Shown here: one piece after another, positions 52,755 through 61,358 of the stretch
Numbering within the stretch: position 1 is the stretch's first letter
Layout: each line of letters starts with the position of its first letter
Source: DSAD01 sp036825155
GTDB taxonomy: Bacteria; Desulfobacterota; Desulfomonilia; UBA1062
Length of the DNA stretch: 64,000 bases
Reading direction: 5' to 3'
NCBI GenBank assembly: GCA_036825155.1
Contig: DAISYU010000002.1
Coordinates: 21,112 to 85,111 of the forward strand
The notes under the pieces: model-generated
Told to the model about the DNA's origin: nothing
The model's database searches: none
The model's input: the letters and a program-made list of their open reading frames with translations, nothing else
Translations under genes and position numbers: made by a program

Positions 52755-53259
52755 AAAGGCCTTTGATGAAGGCAAGTTTCTCGACATAGCATCTGCCCAC
52801 GACAGTGCAGCCACCCCCCAAGAGAGACTCCTGCTCGGGATATCCCTGTTCAAACTGGGAAGAGACAGTGAAGCGCTCAGAATCTTTGATGAAATTGCCA
52901 AGGATGTGGAATCCATGGTCAAGGCTCACTATTATATGGCGCGCATCTACTCACAACAGGGGGACATGGAATCGGCTCAGGAGTGCCTCAAGAAATACTC
53001 GTGCTTTTATCCTGATGACGATGAGGCGCATGATATGCTGGAGGCAGAAGGCAGGACAAACACCCTTCTGAGCGAGCCTTCACTGGGACTGGCCAAGATT
53101 TATGCTCAGCAGGGGCTCTACGAAGAGGCCCTTGACATCTACGCCCGCGTACTGAAAACACCCGGCCAGGAACCTGAACTCAGAAAGGAAGCATTACATG
53201 TCCAGGATATGTATATCCTGAAAACCCTTGAGACATGGCTGGAGAGGATAAAGAAATGA
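52744..53259 (+). CDS. Tetratricopeptide-repeat protein
   Basis: The 171-residue protein is all-helical, with about four TPR-like units (RLLLGISLFKLGRDSEALRIFDEIAK, MVKAHYYMARIYSQQGDMESAQECLKK, LGLAKIYAQQGLYEEALDIYARVL). No signal peptide is present, so it acts in the cytoplasm as a scaffold. It is embedded between aroKB and aroQ with overlaps on both sides. Its role in the aromatic pathway, if any, is unknown. Confidence 0.82.
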   Translation: MDFKKAFDEGKFLDIASAHDSAATPQERLLLGISLFKLGRDSEALRIFDEIAKDVESMVKAHYYMARIYSQQGDMESAQECLKKYSCFYPDDDEAHDMLEAEGRTNTLLSEPSLGLAKIYAQQGLYEEALDIYARVLKTPGQEPELRKEALHVQDMYILKTLETWLERIKK

Positions 53260-53702
53260 AGGTGATGATAATTAACGGGCCGAATCTTAATATGCTTGGC
53301 ATTCGGGAGAAGTCCATCTACGGTTCTACCACCCTCAAGCAGATTGAGGACATGGTCAGTCAGAAATCCGTCGAACTCGGTGTTGATGCCTCTTTCTTTC
53401 AATCCAATCACGAAGGTGAGATCATCGAAAAGATACAATCAGCCCTCGATAAGGGTATTGACGGAATCATAATGAATCCGGGCGGGTATACACACACATC
53501 AGTGGCGATCCGTGATGCCATGCTCAGCGTGAAGATCCCCTTCATCGAGGTCCACATCAGCAATCTCTCTGCCAGGGAGGCGTTCAGGCAGACAAGCATG
53601 TTCTCGGATATTGCTGCAGGAACCATCTCCGGGCTCGGACCGCTGGGATACGTCCTTGCCCTCGAGGCAATAAAGGAGCATTATGAAAACAAGACTCTCT
53701 AG
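53256..53702 (+). CDS. aroQ: 3-dehydroquinate dehydratase, type II
   Basis: The 148-residue protein starts MKVMIINGPNLNMLGIREKSIYG and has the catalytic Tyr22 region, FQSNHEGEIIEKIQ, INPGGYTHTS-like MNPGGYTHTSVAIRDA and FIEVHISNL. It dehydrates 3-dehydroquinate. ATG 53256 overlaps the TPR stop as ATGA, so the upstream ATG 53235 is not used. It overlaps the peptidase gene by 20 nt. Confidence 0.95.
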   Translation: MKVMIINGPNLNMLGIREKSIYGSTTLKQIEDMVSQKSVELGVDASFFQSNHEGEIIEKIQSALDKGIDGIIMNPGGYTHTSVAIRDAMLSVKIPFIEVHISNLSAREAFRQTSMFSDIAAGTISGLGPLGYVLALEAIKEHYENKTL

Positions 53703-54744
53703 GGCACGAGAATTTCTCAAAGGGCTCGATGCCATTCTCCTGTACTCACGTGCCAATATCTCCTATTTAAGCGGCTACACAGGCTCGGATGCCATCCTTG
53801 TCTTTACGGACACGCATGCATGCCTGTTTGTGGACTCCCGCAATACCCTGCAGGCAAAGCAGGAGGCCTCAATCGAGGTCTTCGAGATATCCAAGAGGTG
53901 GGAAGAGATCTACGAACACTTGGACGGCCTCGGTGTAAAGACCCTCGGAATAGAATCCAACGTGATCGATGTGGACAGCTTTATCCAGATAAAGGACCTG
54001 TTCAAGGGCATCGAGATAACGCCGCTGGGCAAACAGCTCGTATACATGCGAGCCATCAAGGATTCCCATGAGATCGCACTGATGAAGAAGGCTGCGCTCA
54101 TCGCGGAAGAGGCGTTGTCGCGGGTGCTCATGGCCGGTATCGTCGGGCGCAGGGAACAGGACGTGGCGTTTGATATGGAATGCGAGATGAAAAGGCTCGG
54201 AGCCGGCGCAGTATCCTTTGAACTCATAGTCGCTTCAGGGGACCGGTCAGCCATGCCTCACGGCACTGCCACAGACAAGATCATCCAGACAGGTGAACCG
54301 GTGGTGATTGATTTCGGCGCCGTTTACAACGGCTACTGCTCGGACCAGACCGTGACCATACACACCGGCAAGGCGGGCGATGACTTCACCGAGGTCTACA
54401 ACCATGTCCTGAAAGCCCAGAGTCTGGCTGTCAAAGAGCTCGCCTCGGGCATGAAGGCATCGTATATCGACAAATGCGCCCGTGCATACCTTGAATCTGC
54501 AGGCCTCGGCAAATACTTCGGTCACGGGCTCGGTCATGGGGTAGGAATGGAAGTCCACGAGATGCCTACGCTCTCTCCCCGTTCCGACGATACCCTCGAT
54601 GAGGCCATGGTGGTGACCGTGGAGCCCGGGGTTTACCTTCCCGGCAAGTTCGGGATACGCCTCGAAGATACGTTTATGATTACAGATAATTCTTGCCAGC
54701 GCATTACAAATATTGCTAAAGAGGCCATACAAGTAATCAATTAG
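53683..54744 (+). CDS. pepP: Xaa-Pro aminopeptidase (M24 family)
   Basis: The 353-residue protein has the creatinase-like N-terminal domain (about 1-120) and the M24 pita-bread domain. The metal ligands lie in IDFGAVYNGYCSDQT, GHGLGHGVGMEVHE, VVTVEPGVYLP and GIRLEDTFMIT. It cleaves N-terminal residues before proline. The order aroQ-pepP/pepQ-efp-accB is widely conserved. Confidence 0.92.
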   Translation: MKTRLSRAREFLKGLDAILLYSRANISYLSGYTGSDAILVFTDTHACLFVDSRNTLQAKQEASIEVFEISKRWEEIYEHLDGLGVKTLGIESNVIDVDSFIQIKDLFKGIEITPLGKQLVYMRAIKDSHEIALMKKAALIAEEALSRVLMAGIVGRREQDVAFDMECEMKRLGAGAVSFELIVASGDRSAMPHGTATDKIIQTGEPVVIDFGAVYNGYCSDQTVTIHTGKAGDDFTEVYNHVLKAQSLAVKELASGMKASYIDKCARAYLESAGLGKYFGHGLGHGVGMEVHEMPTLSPRSDDTLDEAMVVTVEPGVYLPGKFGIRLEDTFMITDNSCQRITNIAKEAIQVIN

Positions 54745-54754
54745 GGGAGTCAGC

Positions 54755-55318
54755 ATGCAGTATTCAACAGCACAATTCAGAAAAGGCCTGAAGATCGAGA
54801 TGTCAGGGGAACCTTTTGTCATAGTCGATTTTCAACACGTCAAACCGGGCAAGGGCGGTGCCTTTGTGCGGACAAAGATCAAGAGCCTTATCTCCGGCAA
54901 TGTTCTGGACAAGACATTCCGCTCGGGTGAAAAGGTCGAGAAACCCGATCTCGAGGAAAAGAAGATGTCGTTCCTCTATCGCGACGAATCGGGATACTGT
55001 TTTATGGACTCAGAGACCTATGATCAGATGACGCTTAAAGAGGACCAGATAGGAGACGCTATCGATTATCTCAAAGAAAACATCGAGATGGATCTCCTTT
55101 TCCATAACGGGACACCCATCGGCATCGATCTGCCCATGTTCATGGAGCTCGAGATCGTGGAAACCGACCCGGGTATCCGCGGAAACACGGCGTCCGGAGG
55201 ATCCAAACCGGCAAAGCTTGAAACAGGTATCACGGTTCAGGTACCCCTTTTCCTGAATGAGGGAGACATTGTCAAGGTGGACACAAGGACAGGAGACTAT
55301 ATCGAGAGAGTGAGTTAG
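54755..55318 (+). CDS. efp: Elongation factor P
   Basis: The 187-residue protein has three beta-barrel domains and the loop VKPGKGGAFVRTKIK, where Lys33 is the tip residue that reaches the peptidyl-transferase centre. Domain III has GDIVKVDTRTGDYIERV. EF-P relieves stalling at polyproline. No epmA/epmB modification genes are visible here. The upstream aroF leader peptide carries only a Pro-Pro pair. Its stop abuts accB directly. Confidence 0.97.
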   Translation: MQYSTAQFRKGLKIEMSGEPFVIVDFQHVKPGKGGAFVRTKIKSLISGNVLDKTFRSGEKVEKPDLEEKKMSFLYRDESGYCFMDSETYDQMTLKEDQIGDAIDYLKENIEMDLLFHNGTPIGIDLPMFMELEIVETDPGIRGNTASGGSKPAKLETGITVQVPLFLNEGDIVKVDTRTGDYIERVS

Positions 55319-55732
55319 ATGAATCTAAAAATCGTAAAGGAACTCATAGAGATCATTAAAAACACCGATGTGGTGGAACTGGAGTGGACCCCTGACCGTA
55401 TTCACATCATACGCGGGGGTACAACGCAGGAGACGAGATCCATCAGGATAAAAGAAGGCGACAGCAAAAAACCTGCGGCACGTGAAAAACCAACCGTTAC
55501 CATCACTTCGCCGCTTGTGGGAACCTTTTACCGTTCCGCTTCACCGGAAACCCAGCCATTTGTACAGATCGGCGACAAGATCATGAAAGACCAGGTACTG
55601 TGCGTTATCGAAGCAATGAAGCTCATGAATGAGATCGAGTCGCATGTAGACGGCATTGTCACCGCAATCCTGAAACAGGACGGTGAGAGAGTAGGGTACG
55701 GGGATCAACTCTTCATTATAGAAGAGTTATGA
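55319..55732 (+). CDS. accB: Biotin carboxyl carrier protein of acetyl-CoA carboxylase
   Basis: The 137-residue protein has an N-terminal helix, a short Lys/Pro linker and a C-terminal biotinyl domain with ITSPLVGTFYRSASPE and EAMKLMNEI, where Lys101 is the biotin site. It carries carboxybiotin for malonyl-CoA synthesis. accC usually follows accB in this gene order. Here an LplA-like gene takes that place with an ATGA overlap. bioY for biotin uptake is 4 kb downstream. Confidence 0.94.
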   Translation: MNLKIVKELIEIIKNTDVVELEWTPDRIHIIRGGTTQETRSIRIKEGDSKKPAAREKPTVTITSPLVGTFYRSASPETQPFVQIGDKIMKDQVLCVIEAMKLMNEIESHVDGIVTAILKQDGERVGYGDQLFIIEEL

Positions 55733-56457
55733 GTGGCTGGAAGTTCATTGTAGAAGCAAAATGTTCGTCACGCACCAATATGGAGCGTGATCTCTCGCTG
55801 TTCAGCGAGGTCCGTCGTGGTCGCCTTGAAGGTTTCTTCCGTCTCTATGACTGGGACGAACCGGCCGTTACCACAGGACACCATCAGAAACACTTTTCTC
55901 TCTTCGACACATCCCTTGCGCTCCCCATCATCCCCCGTCCCACAGGAGGAGGGGCTGTCCTGCACGAACACGATATCACCTTCAGCCTGGGCGTTCCAGA
56001 AACAGGGGCGTTTTCCAGGGGCATTACCGAGTCATATGTCCGCGTTTCTAAAATATTCGCTCGCGTGCTTCAAAGCACCGGCCTGGATGTCCGGATGGAA
56101 GGGGAGTCATCCCGTTTCTCCCCTGTGTGTTTTGCCCGTTCGGCCCCGGTTGAGCTTGTCCTTCAGGGAAGAAAGATCATGGGCCTCGCTCTGCTTCGCT
56201 CCGAAGGATACCTCCTGTTCCAGGGGGTCCTTCCCCTGCATGTTGACACCTCTCTGGCCGGGAGGGTATTCGGGCCGGAGCAGGCCGGCAATTCCCTTGG
56301 TATCCTGGATATGATGCCGGATTTCAGGGCAGAGTTCTTTATAGAGTGCCTAGTCGAGGCGTTTGCCTCTGGAATGAAGAGTCCTCTTCCTCTTGAGCGC
56401 CATCAATATGATACCAACCGCCACCACCGTGATGAAGGCAAAATATACACGGGGTGA
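55729..56457 (+). CDS. Lipoate-protein ligase A / octanoyltransferase-like protein
   Basis: The 242-residue protein is a BPL/LplA/LipB-type domain, with PRPTGGGAVLHEHDITFSLG and a lysine region LVLQGRKIMGLALLRSEGYLLFQGVLPL. Family members attach lipoate, octanoate or biotin to carrier-domain lysines. Translational coupling to accB (ATGA) hints at AccB or another carrier as client, but this is inference. The last 36 codons overlap the convergent TVP38 gene by 108 bp and look unconserved. Confidence 0.78.
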   Translation: MSGWKFIVEAKCSSRTNMERDLSLFSEVRRGRLEGFFRLYDWDEPAVTTGHHQKHFSLFDTSLALPIIPRPTGGGAVLHEHDITFSLGVPETGAFSRGITESYVRVSKIFARVLQSTGLDVRMEGESSRFSPVCFARSAPVELVLQGRKIMGLALLRSEGYLLFQGVLPLHVDTSLAGRVFGPEQAGNSLGILDMMPDFRAEFFIECLVEAFASGMKSPLPLERHQYDTNRHHRDEGKIYTG

Positions 56458-57105
56458 GATGAGGTCGGAGACGATCTTGTCTCCGAGGAACGAATAGACC
56501 ACGACACACGGCAGTACCCCCATACTGGTTGCCTTCATGAAGTCTTTCCACTTTACCCCGGCTGCAGCTGCCGCGGAGTTGATCGCCACAAAGGGGAAAA
56601 CACTGATGAGCTGGAGAACCAGTACGATCGGGTAGCCGTTCCTGCTGATCATCTCCTTTATCCGCAATACCCTCGCGTCTTCTCCCCATTCATGTTCCAC
56701 GGACAATCCCTTGACAATGTAGAAGGTCAGGTTCGCATTGAGGATTGCACCGATATAGGACAGGAGCATGCCGAGCAGCGGACCGTAACTGGCAGATCCG
56801 GTTATGATGTACAGGCTTATGGGCGATATGAGCGACAGGACAGCCACCATGGCGATGAACACGATCCCGCCCAAAAAACCCAGGTCTTCCAGGGTGAGCC
56901 TCAGATATATCCAGTCCCGGAACGGATAGGGGTCAGTCATCTGGAACACACCGAGGACTGAAAAAAAGGCTATGAGAAAAAGGACGCCGAGGCTCAGCGT
57001 GCGTGTGGTCTGGGACGGATTGTTCAGCAGGTTTGTATACCAGCGGACAAAGCGCGAAATGCTCTGATACGCAGCTGAAGTCGTTATCCACTCTTTCGCA
57101 TGCAT
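56350..57105 (-). CDS. TVP38/TMEM64 (VTT-domain) membrane protein
   Basis: The 251-residue protein has about five or six membrane segments. The VTT/DedA-like core has LGFLGGIVFIAMVAVLSLISPISLYIITGSASYGPLLGMLLSYIGAILNANLTFYI and FPFVAINSAAAAAGVKWKDF, in pieces separated by loops. Relatives act as lipid scramblase-like or undecaprenyl carriers, but this branch is uncharacterised. It converges on the LplA-like gene with an overlap of 108 bp. Confidence 0.88.
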   Translation of the reverse strand: MHAKEWITTSAAYQSISRFVRWYTNLLNNPSQTTRTLSLGVLFLIAFFSVLGVFQMTDPYPFRDWIYLRLTLEDLGFLGGIVFIAMVAVLSLISPISLYIITGSASYGPLLGMLLSYIGAILNANLTFYIVKGLSVEHEWGEDARVLRIKEMISRNGYPIVLVLQLISVFPFVAINSAAAAAGVKWKDFMKATSMGVLPCVVVYSFLGDKIVSDLISPRVYFAFITVVAVGIILMALKRKRTLHSRGKRLD

Positions 57106-57209
57106 TTTTCTATATTATCTTGATTCTTCAGCACTTCGCAACACCATCTTTTTTTGGGCACAGGACAAGGGATGCTCCATGTTCTCTCATGCAGCTGAGT
57201 ACAAACCCA

Positions 57210-57246
57210 GAGATTGCTTCGTCCGCCGCGGCGGACTCGCAATGAC
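57210..57246. repeat. 37-bp dispersed repeat, copy 2
   Basis: It is identical in all 37 positions and in orientation to 38985-39021. It lies in the 386-bp spacer before the acyl-CoA synthetase gene. Apart from this repeat and the inverted repeats at 57416-57471 I see nothing else in that spacer. Confidence 0.75.
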
Positions 57247-57415
57247 TGTACTTGGACTCCGAATCGGTATTGAACTGAAATCGTATTGACCGGCCATTGT
57301 CCAATTCCTAAAGAGATACATACTTATCCAATTCTAATCGCGAGGTCCGCAAGGATAGCATGCCGGGAGGTATAGTCAGTCTGTCCGGGAGAGAACATCC
57401 ATGTAATCAGAAAAC

Positions 57416-57471
57416 AAAGCTTTAAGTTATACTTCAAGCTTTACATTCTCAACTTCGGCGTATAGAATGTA
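57416..57471 (+). promoter_or_regulatory. Two adjoining inverted repeats in the acyl-CoA synthetase leader
   Basis: AAAGCTTTAAGT-TAT-ACTTCAAGCTTT (57416-57442) pairs in 11 of 12 positions. TACATTCT (57442-57449) pairs with AGAATGTA (57464-57471). They share a base and end 20 nt before the ATG, so they may be operators or an RNA control element. Confidence 0.45.
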
Positions 57472-57491
57472 GCCGGAAAGGAGAAAATGCC

Positions 57492-59621
57492 ATGTCATGT
57501 AATCCATTGATCCGCATCATGAATCCGTCATCCATTGCCATTGTCGGAGCGAGCAACAACTTCAAGACCATGGGGACGATACAGCTCTTCAATCTCTTGA
57601 ACAGCGGTTTCCCGGGAGAGGTGTTACCGGTCCACCCGAAGGAAGAAAAGGTGCTCGGCAAGAAGGCGTATGCCTCTGTCGAGGATCTGCCGTATCCACC
57701 CGACCTTGCCGTCCTGGTGGTCCCGACCCGGCTCGTTCCCGAGATGCTCGAGGCCTTCGGGAAGCTGGGGACATCGCATGCGGTCATCATCACGGCAGGA
57801 TTCAAGGAAACCGGAGAGTCTGGGCTGATTCTTGAACGTTCCATCGTTGATATAGCACAGACCTATGGTATCCGCTTCCTCGGCCCCAACTGCCTCGGCA
57901 TCGTGAACAGCCACCTGCCGCTCAATATCACCGTGGCACCCCTTATGGACACCCGGGGGAAGCTGTCCCTGGCATCCCAGAGCGGGACCTATGTGGCACA
58001 GACGGTGAACTTTCTCCACAAGAACGGGATCGTGCTGAACAAGGCCATCAGCGTGGGAAACGAGGCAAACATCGATATTACCGACTGCATAGAATACCTC
58101 GGCAATGACGAGAGCACCAGGGCCATCGGCCTCTATATTGAAGGCATCAGAGATGCAGGCCGGTTCCTCGAGGTCGCTCGAAGGGTGAGCCGGACAAAAC
58201 CGATCATAGCACAGTACGTGGGCGGGACAGAGGCAGGTGCGCGATCCGGGTCAAGCCATACCGGCGCAATGGCCGGACCCGACTACGTCTATGACGGGCT
58301 CTTCGAACAGGCAGGGATCATAAGGGTAGAGACCATAGAAGAGGTGTTCCGGACAGGCTGGGCACTGGCTACACAGCCGCCGCTTACAGGGAAGCGTATA
58401 GCCGTACTCACCAATTCGGGAGGCCCCGGCACCGGTATTTCAACCACGTGCAATGCCAACGGACTTGAAGTACCGGAATTCTCCGAGACGTTACAGAACA
58501 AAATAAGCAGGTATCTTCCCGGTCATGCGAGCGCGAAAAACCCCGTAGACCTTACCTTCCACATAGACATGGAGGCGCTCACCGAGAAGATCCCCCGGGA
58601 GCTCTTTGCCTCCGACGAGATACATGGCGTCATAATCCACGGCATCATGGACACTGGGTTCATGGAGCTGCTCTACCCGTATGTGAAAGACTATTTCAAG
58701 GTATCGAAGGAGGATTTTCTCAAGAATGCAGAGATCTCCATGGAACCGCTCCTGGCCATGCCCGAAACCTACAAGAAGCCGCTCATGATCTCGTCGTTCT
58801 TCGGGCGGGAAGACCACTGCATGCGGGTATTCCATGAACACGGTATTCCGACCTTCGACTCGCCGGAAAAGACTGCAAAGGCAATGGGCGCCCTGCTCAG
58901 ACACCTGCATATCAGGACCAGGGCACTGAACGACCCGGTCCGCACCGGGCACATTCCTGACGGTGCCGAAAATATTATCAACCAGACCTCCTCCAGGACC
59001 ATTGATGAATACAGGGCAAAAAAACTGCTGCGCGCCTATGGTATCCCAACGACCACTGAAGAACTGGCCGAGAGCCTTGAGGCGGCTGAAGAGCACGCGC
59101 ACACCATCGGATACCCGGTTGCGCTCAAGGTATGCTCGCCCGACATCTCCCACAAGACCGAATCAGGACTTGTGCACCTGAACATCAGGGACAAAGATGC
59201 CCTCAAGGCCGCATACACCTCCATCAACAGCAACGGAAACAACCTGCCGGTGCTGATCTCGCAAATGCTCCACGGCGACAGGGAATTCATGGCAGGTATC
59301 AGCCATCATCCCGGTTTCCCGCCATGTGTCATGTTCGGCCTGGGAGGAATCTTTGCCGAGGCATTGAATGATATCACCATTCGCCTTGCTCCCCTGAGCC
59401 TGTCTGATGCCATGGAGATGATCGAGAACATATCCGCACGGGCACTTATCGGGTCCTACCGGAACATGCAGCCGGTTGAAAAAGACACTGTTGCGGCTAT
59501 CCTCATAGCCCTGTCCCAGATAGCCCTTGATTTTCCGGGGATAAAAGAGATAGATTTGAACCCGATAATAGTACAGCAGGGCAAGCCGACAGTGGCGGAT
59601 GCGCTCATAATCACCGAGTAG
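57492..59621 (+). CDS. ADP-forming acetyl/acyl-CoA synthetase, fused alpha-beta
   Basis: The 709-residue protein joins the alpha part (CoA-binding SIAIVGASNNFKTMG, LGPNCLGIVN, and catalytic His in SGSSHTGAMAG) to the ATP-grasp beta part (YPVALKVCSPDISHKTESGLVHLNI, FGLGGIFAEALND). It converts acyl-CoA, ADP and phosphate to acid, CoA and ATP, a main energy step in fermenters and syntrophs. AAGGAGA precedes the ATG. A small two-repeat cysteine protein follows 11 nt later, probably in the same transcript. Confidence 0.93.
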   Translation: MSCNPLIRIMNPSSIAIVGASNNFKTMGTIQLFNLLNSGFPGEVLPVHPKEEKVLGKKAYASVEDLPYPPDLAVLVVPTRLVPEMLEAFGKLGTSHAVIITAGFKETGESGLILERSIVDIAQTYGIRFLGPNCLGIVNSHLPLNITVAPLMDTRGKLSLASQSGTYVAQTVNFLHKNGIVLNKAISVGNEANIDITDCIEYLGNDESTRAIGLYIEGIRDAGRFLEVARRVSRTKPIIAQYVGGTEAGARSGSSHTGAMAGPDYVYDGLFEQAGIIRVETIEEVFRTGWALATQPPLTGKRIAVLTNSGGPGTGISTTCNANGLEVPEFSETLQNKISRYLPGHASAKNPVDLTFHIDMEALTEKIPRELFASDEIHGVIIHGIMDTGFMELLYPYVKDYFKVSKEDFLKNAEISMEPLLAMPETYKKPLMISSFFGREDHCMRVFHEHGIPTFDSPEKTAKAMGALLRHLHIRTRALNDPVRTGHIPDGAENIINQTSSRTIDEYRAKKLLRAYGIPTTTEELAESLEAAEEHAHTIGYPVALKVCSPDISHKTESGLVHLNIRDKDALKAAYTSINSNGNNLPVLISQMLHGDREFMAGISHHPGFPPCVMFGLGGIFAEALNDITIRLAPLSLSDAMEMIENISARALIGSYRNMQPVEKDTVAAILIALSQIALDFPGIKEIDLNPIIVQQGKPTVADALIITE

Positions 59622-59632
59622 GAGGAATTTTC

Positions 59633-60046
59633 ATGGACATCAAGAAGATCGAAGAGCTGATCAATATCTATCCTGAGAAAGGAAACTTACCCTGTCCTGT
59701 AGCACATTTTATTGCAGCATACCTTGGCATTACCCCTCTTGAGGTAGGAAATGCAGCAACTGAATTAGGGGTAAATCTCTACCAGTGCCAAGTTGGTCTT
59801 TTCGGCTACGGGAGAAAGGGCAAATCCAGTTACAAGATCCTGGGAAGAAAGGTGGAGGTCCCTGAGACGGTCATCGATGCCATCAAGGCAAAAGCTCGCG
59901 ACGGCAGGATCTCGTGCATCGACCTGTGGAAGATTGCCGATGAGACTGGCGTCATGCGCCCGGAAGCAGGCAATGCCGCTGACTCCCTGGGACTGAAGAT
60001 CACCCCGTGCCAGCTGGGTGCCTTTGACAAGGGAAGCAAGAAGTAA
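59633..60046 (+). CDS. Two-repeat cysteine protein linked to acyl-CoA synthetase
   Basis: I do not recognise a named family. The 137-residue protein holds two copies of a 40-residue unit (21-60 and 95-134). Each begins with Cys, has GNAA exactly 18 residues later and ends with C-Q-(V/L)-G-x-F(G/D), so the Cys-Cys distance is 31 in both (21/52 and 95/126). The units look helical, possibly helix-turn-helix-like. AGGAGG precedes the ATG, and it follows the synthetase by 11 nt, so a regulatory or partner role is possible. Confidence 0.75.
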   Translation: MDIKKIEELINIYPEKGNLPCPVAHFIAAYLGITPLEVGNAATELGVNLYQCQVGLFGYGRKGKSSYKILGRKVEVPETVIDAIKAKARDGRISCIDLWKIADETGVMRPEAGNAADSLGLKITPCQLGAFDKGSKK

Positions 60047-60054
60047 GAACTCTT

Positions 60055-60600
60055 TCAGCGTCTCTCAAGATGTGCCGTTACAGAACGCAGCTGGGGGACC
60101 ACCAGGGCTAAAACGGCACACTTGAGCGCATCTCCGGGTATAAAGACCAGAAGACCGGTTTTCACGGCGATGCCGATGGCTTCGCCCTTTTGCATAACTG
60201 CGTACAGATACATCGCCAGGTACGTGGTGCCCACAAGATATACCATGAGCATGCCGAGTATTGAGGCAATCAATACCGTGATGAAATTGACCGGCCTGTT
60301 TTTCATGAAATATCCCGCCATGGCGGAAGCACACACAAACCCCAGCAGATACCCGAATGACGGTTTCATCACATAGCTTATCCCTCCGCCGCCCGAAAAT
60401 ACCGGCAGGCCCATGAGACCCACAAGGATGTAGATGACCTGGCTCAGCGCACCGGCCCTGGGACCGAGGAGGATTCCGGAGAGGACCACGAAAAAGGTCT
60501 GCAGGGTGATGGGAACCGGAGCAACAGGTATCCGGATGAAGGCACCGGCAGCTGTCAGGGCCGAACATATGGGGATAAGAGACCACCTGTTTAATTTCAT
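60055..60600 (-). CDS. bioY: Biotin transporter BioY
   Basis: The 181-residue membrane protein has six hydrophobic segments and the BioY marks IPVAPVPITLQTFFVVLSGILLGPRAGALSQ in pieces, GLPVFSGGGGISYVMKPSFGYLLGF and a C-terminal PGDALKCAVLALV. BioY is the substrate-binding S component of an ECF transporter, and can work alone in some bacteria. No EcfT or EcfA gene is nearby. It supports biotin needs of AccB and other carboxylases. Confidence 0.93.
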   Translation of the reverse strand: MKLNRWSLIPICSALTAAGAFIRIPVAPVPITLQTFFVVLSGILLGPRAGALSQVIYILVGLMGLPVFSGGGGISYVMKPSFGYLLGFVCASAMAGYFMKNRPVNFITVLIASILGMLMVYLVGTTYLAMYLYAVMQKGEAIGIAVKTGLLVFIPGDALKCAVLALVVPQLRSVTAHLERR

Positions 60601-60731
60601 ATGTATCTTTTTGATATTATATCGGATTCATAGAGTAAAGCTGAATTTATGTTGAAACACCATCTCCTGTACTGTATTATATTTTCCATATCTAATTTCT
60701 TCAGCAATATATTCCTACTGGAGGTGCTATT

Positions 60732-61352
60732 ATGTCTGTTGAGATCTCGTGGTTAGGCCATGCAAGTGTGATGATCCAAACCGATACCATAGTCCTCTAT
60801 ATCGACCCGTGGAAGATCAGGACCGCATCACCCAAGGCGGATATCATCCTTTTGACCCATGATCATTACGACCATTACTCGGAAGACGACATCGCGCTGC
60901 TTGCCACAGATACCACACGGATCGTGGCCCCCATGCTTACAGAGGTGGTCACCGACGTGATCAATACAGGCGATCGCCTGGAACTGAATGACGTCATCGT
61001 GGAAGCTCTCCCGGCATATAATATCGACAAGAATTTTCACCCCAGGGCAAATAACTGGGTAGGGTATGTGGTGGATATATGCGGCAGGCGCGTATACCAC
61101 ACTGGAGATACCGACCGTATACCGGAGATGAAAGGACTCGCTGTGGATGTGGCGCTCATGCCGGTGGGCGGCACCTACACCATGACCGCCGATGATGCAG
61201 GCCGGGCCCTTTCGGACATGAACGCCGAACATGTCATACCGATCCATTACGGTGACATTGTCGGCTCGACATCAGACGCCCAAAGACTTTCAGACATCAG
61301 CACGAGTACTGTTCATATCCTGCAGCCCGGAGAGTCGTTTATTCTGGAATAG
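60732..61352 (+). CDS. MBL-fold metal-dependent hydrolase (UPF0173-like)
   Basis: The 206-residue protein has the metallo-beta-lactamase signature LLTHDHYDHYSEDD, HTGDTDRIPEM and the final HYGDIVGST. It resembles small UlaG/UPF0173-type hydrolases, whose substrates are mostly unknown. GGAGG lies before the ATG. It is followed after 6 nt by a histidine kinase gene and is probably co-transcribed with it. Confidence 0.87.
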   Translation: MSVEISWLGHASVMIQTDTIVLYIDPWKIRTASPKADIILLTHDHYDHYSEDDIALLATDTTRIVAPMLTEVVTDVINTGDRLELNDVIVEALPAYNIDKNFHPRANNWVGYVVDICGRRVYHTGDTDRIPEMKGLAVDVALMPVGGTYTMTADDAGRALSDMNAEHVIPIHYGDIVGSTSDAQRLSDISTSTVHILQPGESFILE

Positions 61353-61358
61353 GACTGT

